Part shown: positions 60,967 to 64,000 of the stretch, one piece after another
Layout: each line of letters starts with the position of its first letter
How positions within the stretch are numbered: the first letter of the stretch is position 1
Assembly: GCF_001280505.1 (NCBI RefSeq)
Contig: NZ_LBIO01000043.1
Coordinates: 99,818-163,817 of the forward strand
Direction: 5' to 3'
Length of the DNA stretch: 64,000 bases
Source of the DNA: Mangrovimonas sp. TPBH4
GTDB taxonomy: Bacteria; Bacteroidota; Bacteroidia; Flavobacteriales; Flavobacteriaceae
Position numbers and translations under genes: made by a program
The notes under the pieces: generated by a model
Database searches by the model: none
What the model was told of the DNA's origin: nothing
The model's input: only the letters and a program-made list of their open reading frames with translations

Positions 60967-61225
60967 ATATATTTAATTAGATTTTTTGTAGGTTTTCAAA
61001 TCGTGCTAATATAAGTATTTTGTTAGTCCTTATCCGACTTTCAATTGGGTTTTTTAACTTTTTTTATTAACAAATATACGGCCTTCTTTGGTTAATAAGT
61101 AAAAGTCTAAAAGTTTTGAATTTTTAAACTTTTTTCCTCTATTAGCTTTTATGAAACATTTAAGATGCAGTTTTTGCCCTTATAACTATGTTTTTTATTA
61201 TTTTTAATGCAGAAAGGATTTTACT

Positions 61226-63775
61226 ATGGATGATAATTTTTCCCCAAGAGTCAAAGACGTTATTGCTTACAGCAAAGAGGAAGCACTGCGTCTTGGCCAT
61301 GATTTTATAGGTACCGAGCATTTAATGCTGGGCCTACTTCGTGATGGCAGTGGAAAAGCAATAGATATATTAAGTGCCCTTGAAATTGATCTTAACCATT
61401 TAAGGCGCAAAGTTGAAATATTAAGCCCAGCCAATTCCAATGTGGCGACTGCCTCCAACGAAAAAAAGAACCTACACCTAACTAGGCAAGCAGAACGTGC
61501 TTTAAAAACTACCTTTTTAGAAGCTAAATTATTTCAAAGCACATCGATTAACACAGCTCATTTACTGCTGTGTATTTTAAGAAATGAAAACGACCCCACT
61601 ACCAAGCTCTTAAATAAGCTCAAAGTGGATTATGATAACGTTAAAGAGCAATTCAAATTTATGATTACAAATGATGATGACTTTTTAGAATCTCCTAAGG
61701 CTGAGTCCTATTCAGATGACGACATCACCGATGATGACGATTCTAAGCAAAACCCTTTTAGTCAATCTTCATCTAAAACAACTAAAAAATCCAAAACTCC
61801 TGTATTGGACAATTTCGGTAGAGACCTTACCGTTTTGGCCGAAGAAGGAAAACTGGATCCTGTTGTTGGTAGAGAAAAAGAAATACAGCGTGTTTCCCAA
61901 ATATTGAGTAGACGCAAAAAGAATAACCCACTTCTTATTGGAGAACCCGGAGTTGGTAAATCAGCCATTGCGGAAGGTTTAGCACTGCGCATCGTAAAAC
62001 GAAAAGTGTCCAGAATACTTTTTAATAAGCGCGTAGTTACCCTTGACCTTGCAAGTTTGGTTGCTGGAACAAAATATCGCGGACAATTTGAGGAACGAAT
62101 GAAAGCCGTTATGAACGAGCTTGAAAAAAATGATGACATAATCCTCTTTATTGACGAAATCCACACCATTGTAGGTGCTGGCGGTGCTACCGGTAGCTTG
62201 GATGCTTCCAACATGTTCAAACCAGCATTGGCACGTGGTGAAATTCAATGTATAGGAGCAACAACCCTAGATGAGTACAGACAATACATTGAAAAGGATG
62301 GTGCTTTAGAGCGTCGTTTCCAAAAGGTGATTGTAGAACCTACAAGCGTGGAAGAAACTATTGAAATACTTAACAACGTTAAGGAAAAATATGAAGAACA
62401 CCACAATGTAGACTATACTCCGGAAGCCATTGAAGCTTGTGTGAAATTAACGAACAGGTATATGACCGATCGCTTTCTTCCAGACAAAGCCATAGATGCT
62501 TTGGATGAAGCTGGATCGCGAGTTCATATCACCAATATCGATGTTCCAAAACAGATTCTGGAACTAGAAAAGAAACTCGAAGAAGTTAGAGAAACTAAAA
62601 ATACAGTTGTTAAAAAACAGAAGTATGAAGAGGCTGCTAAACTTCGAGATGATGAAAAGAGATTGGAAAAAGAATTGGCTGTAGCCCAAGAAAAATGGGA
62701 AGAAGAAACCAAACTCCATCGTGAAATTGTCTCTGAGGAAAATGTTGCAGATGTGGTATCCATGATGACAGGCATCCCTGTAAATAGAATTGCCCAGACC
62801 GAAAGCAATAAACTAGCAAAATTACCAGACCATATCAAAGGCAAGGTAATTGGACAAGATGAAGCTGTTGCCAAGGTTGTAAAAGCTATTCAAAGAAACC
62901 GAGCTGGTCTTAAGGATCCAAACAAACCGATTGGTTCTTTTATATTTCTAGGTCAAACAGGGGTTGGAAAAACTCAACTAGCCAAAGTTTTGGCTCGTGA
63001 ATTGTTTGACAGTGAAGACGCACTTATCAGAATAGATATGAGCGAGTACATGGAAAAATTTGCCATTTCTAGACTGGTTGGTGCCCCTCCAGGGTATGTT
63101 GGTTATGAAGAAGGTGGACAATTAACAGAAAAAGTACGTCGCAAACCATACGCAGTCATTCTTTTGGATGAAATTGAAAAAGCGCATCCTGATGTGTTCA
63201 ATATGCTTTTACAGGTATTGGACGATGGTTATCTTACAGATAGTTTAGGTAGAAAAATAGATTTTAGAAATACTATTATCATTATGACTTCCAATATTGG
63301 AGCCAGAAAACTTAAGGATTTTGGACAAGGTGTTGGTTTTGGCACAGCTGCAAGAGAAGCACAGGCTCAAGACAATTCTAAAAGTATTATTGAAAACGCT
63401 TTGAAAAAAGCCTTTGCACCAGAATTCCTTAACAGAATTGACGATGTAATCGTATTCAACGCTTTAGAAAAATCTGATATTGATAAAATTATCGACATTG
63501 AGCTTATCAAGCTAATTGAGCGCATAAAAGGTTTAGGTTATGAGCTTAAATTAAGTGATAAAGCCAAAGATTACATTGCAGATAAAGGTTTTGACAAACA
63601 ATATGGTGCGCGTCCTTTAAAACGTGCCATCCAGAAGTATATTGAGGATGCATTGGCAGAAGAAATTATCAATGCCCAATTGCTGGAAGGTGATACAATT
63701 ATTATGGATTTAGATTCCAAAACAGAAGAATTGACCATTAAAATTGAAAAGGCCGAGAAACATACGGAGTCTTAA
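61226..63775 (+). CDS. clpC: ATP-dependent Clp protease ATP-binding subunit ClpC
   Basis: An 849-aa AAA+ unfoldase that feeds proteins to ClpP. Two Clp_N repeats cover about 1-150, the first AAA domain has Walker A GEPGVGKSAI near 238, a UVR-type middle coiled coil lies near 440-480 (KKQKYEEAAKLRDDEKRLEK), and the second AAA domain has GQTGVGKTQLAK near 576 and ILLDEIEKAHPDV. An acidic linker (SDDDITDDDDSK near 162-173) is a little unusual. A real Shine-Dalgarno-like AGAAAGGA (61211-61218) sits eight bases before the ATG, rare in this phylum. Confidence 0.95.
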   Translation: MDDNFSPRVKDVIAYSKEEALRLGHDFIGTEHLMLGLLRDGSGKAIDILSALEIDLNHLRRKVEILSPANSNVATASNEKKNLHLTRQAERALKTTFLEAKLFQSTSINTAHLLLCILRNENDPTTKLLNKLKVDYDNVKEQFKFMITNDDDFLESPKAESYSDDDITDDDDSKQNPFSQSSSKTTKKSKTPVLDNFGRDLTVLAEEGKLDPVVGREKEIQRVSQILSRRKKNNPLLIGEPGVGKSAIAEGLALRIVKRKVSRILFNKRVVTLDLASLVAGTKYRGQFEERMKAVMNELEKNDDIILFIDEIHTIVGAGGATGSLDASNMFKPALARGEIQCIGATTLDEYRQYIEKDGALERRFQKVIVEPTSVEETIEILNNVKEKYEEHHNVDYTPEAIEACVKLTNRYMTDRFLPDKAIDALDEAGSRVHITNIDVPKQILELEKKLEEVRETKNTVVKKQKYEEAAKLRDDEKRLEKELAVAQEKWEEETKLHREIVSEENVADVVSMMTGIPVNRIAQTESNKLAKLPDHIKGKVIGQDEAVAKVVKAIQRNRAGLKDPNKPIGSFIFLGQTGVGKTQLAKVLARELFDSEDALIRIDMSEYMEKFAISRLVGAPPGYVGYEEGGQLTEKVRRKPYAVILLDEIEKAHPDVFNMLLQVLDDGYLTDSLGRKIDFRNTIIIMTSNIGARKLKDFGQGVGFGTAAREAQAQDNSKSIIENALKKAFAPEFLNRIDDVIVFNALEKSDIDKIIDIELIKLIERIKGLGYELKLSDKAKDYIADKGFDKQYGARPLKRAIQKYIEDALAEEIINAQLLEGDTIIMDLDSKTEELTIKIEKAEKHTES

Positions 63776-63796
63776 CCCAAACTTATATGAAATTGA

Positions 63797-63828
63797 AAAG
63801 TCCTTGTAGTTTTTACAAGGACTTTTTT
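63797..63828 (+). terminator. terminator after clpC
   Basis: AAAGTCCTTGTA pairs with TACAAGGACTTT around a GTTTT-type loop and is followed by T residues, 21 bases past the stop. The remaining 172 bases to the window end show no gene; AGAGTAAA (63938) and TTTACTCT (63980) form a distant inverted repeat. Confidence 0.9.
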
Positions 63829-64000
63829 GATGGAAACAATTCAAAAAGACAACACTACTCTCAAATTTTATAATAATCTTTTTTATCTTTTCTAAAAGAA
63901 ATCTGATATCATTATTTCACTATTAACCATTTAATAAAGAGTAAATAGACCCCAAATAAATAGCTTATTCCAAAAATGTTTTACTCTATTGATATAGTTC

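Noticed and set aside
63938..63987. Inverted repeat near the window end as a terminator or operator
   Set aside because: The arms are only eight bases with a 34-base spacer in AT-rich DNA and no gene context is visible before the window ends.

Overview
The window is about 64 kb of AT-rich chromosomal DNA from a member of the Bacteroidota, most likely a marine-type Flavobacteriaceae. The main reasons are: upstream elements matching the Bacteroidota -7 consensus TAnnTTTG, almost no Shine-Dalgarno sequences, several short lipoproteins, LptD, TamB and an LpxH-like phosphatase of Flavobacteria type, bacillithiol synthesis (bshA), a MuiA-like protein carrying a SusC-like plug, and tRNA genes without encoded CCA. 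I see no prophage, insertion sequence, integron, CRISPR array or rRNA. It reads as ordinary core genome with a few odd architectures.

Layout. 1-2.8 kb: tail of a YciH/SUI1 factor, then a DUF1835 protein, a nucleoside phosphorylase and a signal-less substrate-binding protein in one tight + strand run. 2.9-4.7 kb: a tiny membrane ORF facing ung and an alpha/beta-hydrolase lipoprotein. 4.8-8.3 kb: a MutS2-like ATPase without Smr domain, a DCC-family protein and a DUF4136-like lipoprotein. 8.6-10.8 kb: a MuiA-like (DUF4139) protein interrupted by a CarboxypepD_reg plus TonB-plug insertion, followed by a multi-branched RNA-like element. 10.9-14.2 kb (-): aroC, a dicarboxylate/amino-acid symporter and a sulfurtransferase. 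14.4-18.1 kb: LpxH-like phosphatase facing a large FAD/Fe-S oxidoreductase. 18.3-23 kb: small outer-membrane protein, bshA and a GH3/serine-hydrolase fusion. 23-27.2 kb: a conserved Bacteroidota protein, a YdbT/YdbS-like PH-domain pair, a small membrane protein and serB. 27.4-31.7 kb (-): HdrB-like and HdrC-like Fe-S proteins, an MCE/MlaD protein and an N-acetylmuramoyl-alanine amidase. 31.8-35 kb (+): lptD and ridA. 35-38 kb: DUF885 lipoprotein and GMP reductase. 38-41 kb (-): pfkA, gap and a BadF-type sugar kinase. 41.1-45.6 kb (-): TamB. 45.7-51 kb (+): an RNA-modification-rich operon (tsaD, rsmE, DUF4159, a 53-aa membrane protein, trmH-like, AI-2E transporter, THUMP-like methyltransferase). 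51-55 kb: lipoprotein, HAD phosphatase, tRNA-Ser/Pro/Arg cluster and a 7TM-HD phosphohydrolase. 55-64 kb: thiolase, NlpC/P60 peptidase, TPR protein, gyrA and clpC.

Functional themes are envelope biogenesis (LptD, TamB, MlaD-like, amidase, LpxH-like, NlpC/P60, GH3 fusion), central metabolism (PfkA, GAPDH, GMP reductase, SerB, AroC, thiolase), RNA modification, and DNA maintenance (Ung, MutS2-like, GyrA). Convergent gene pairs are often separated by strong bidirectional hairpin terminators. The most unusual items are the MuiA/SusC-plug chimera, the branched RNA-like element behind it, a -7 promoter element inside the loop of the gap terminator, and two small membrane-protein genes (53 aa and 60 aa) that are easily missed. 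I found no clear-cut new defence or mobile system.
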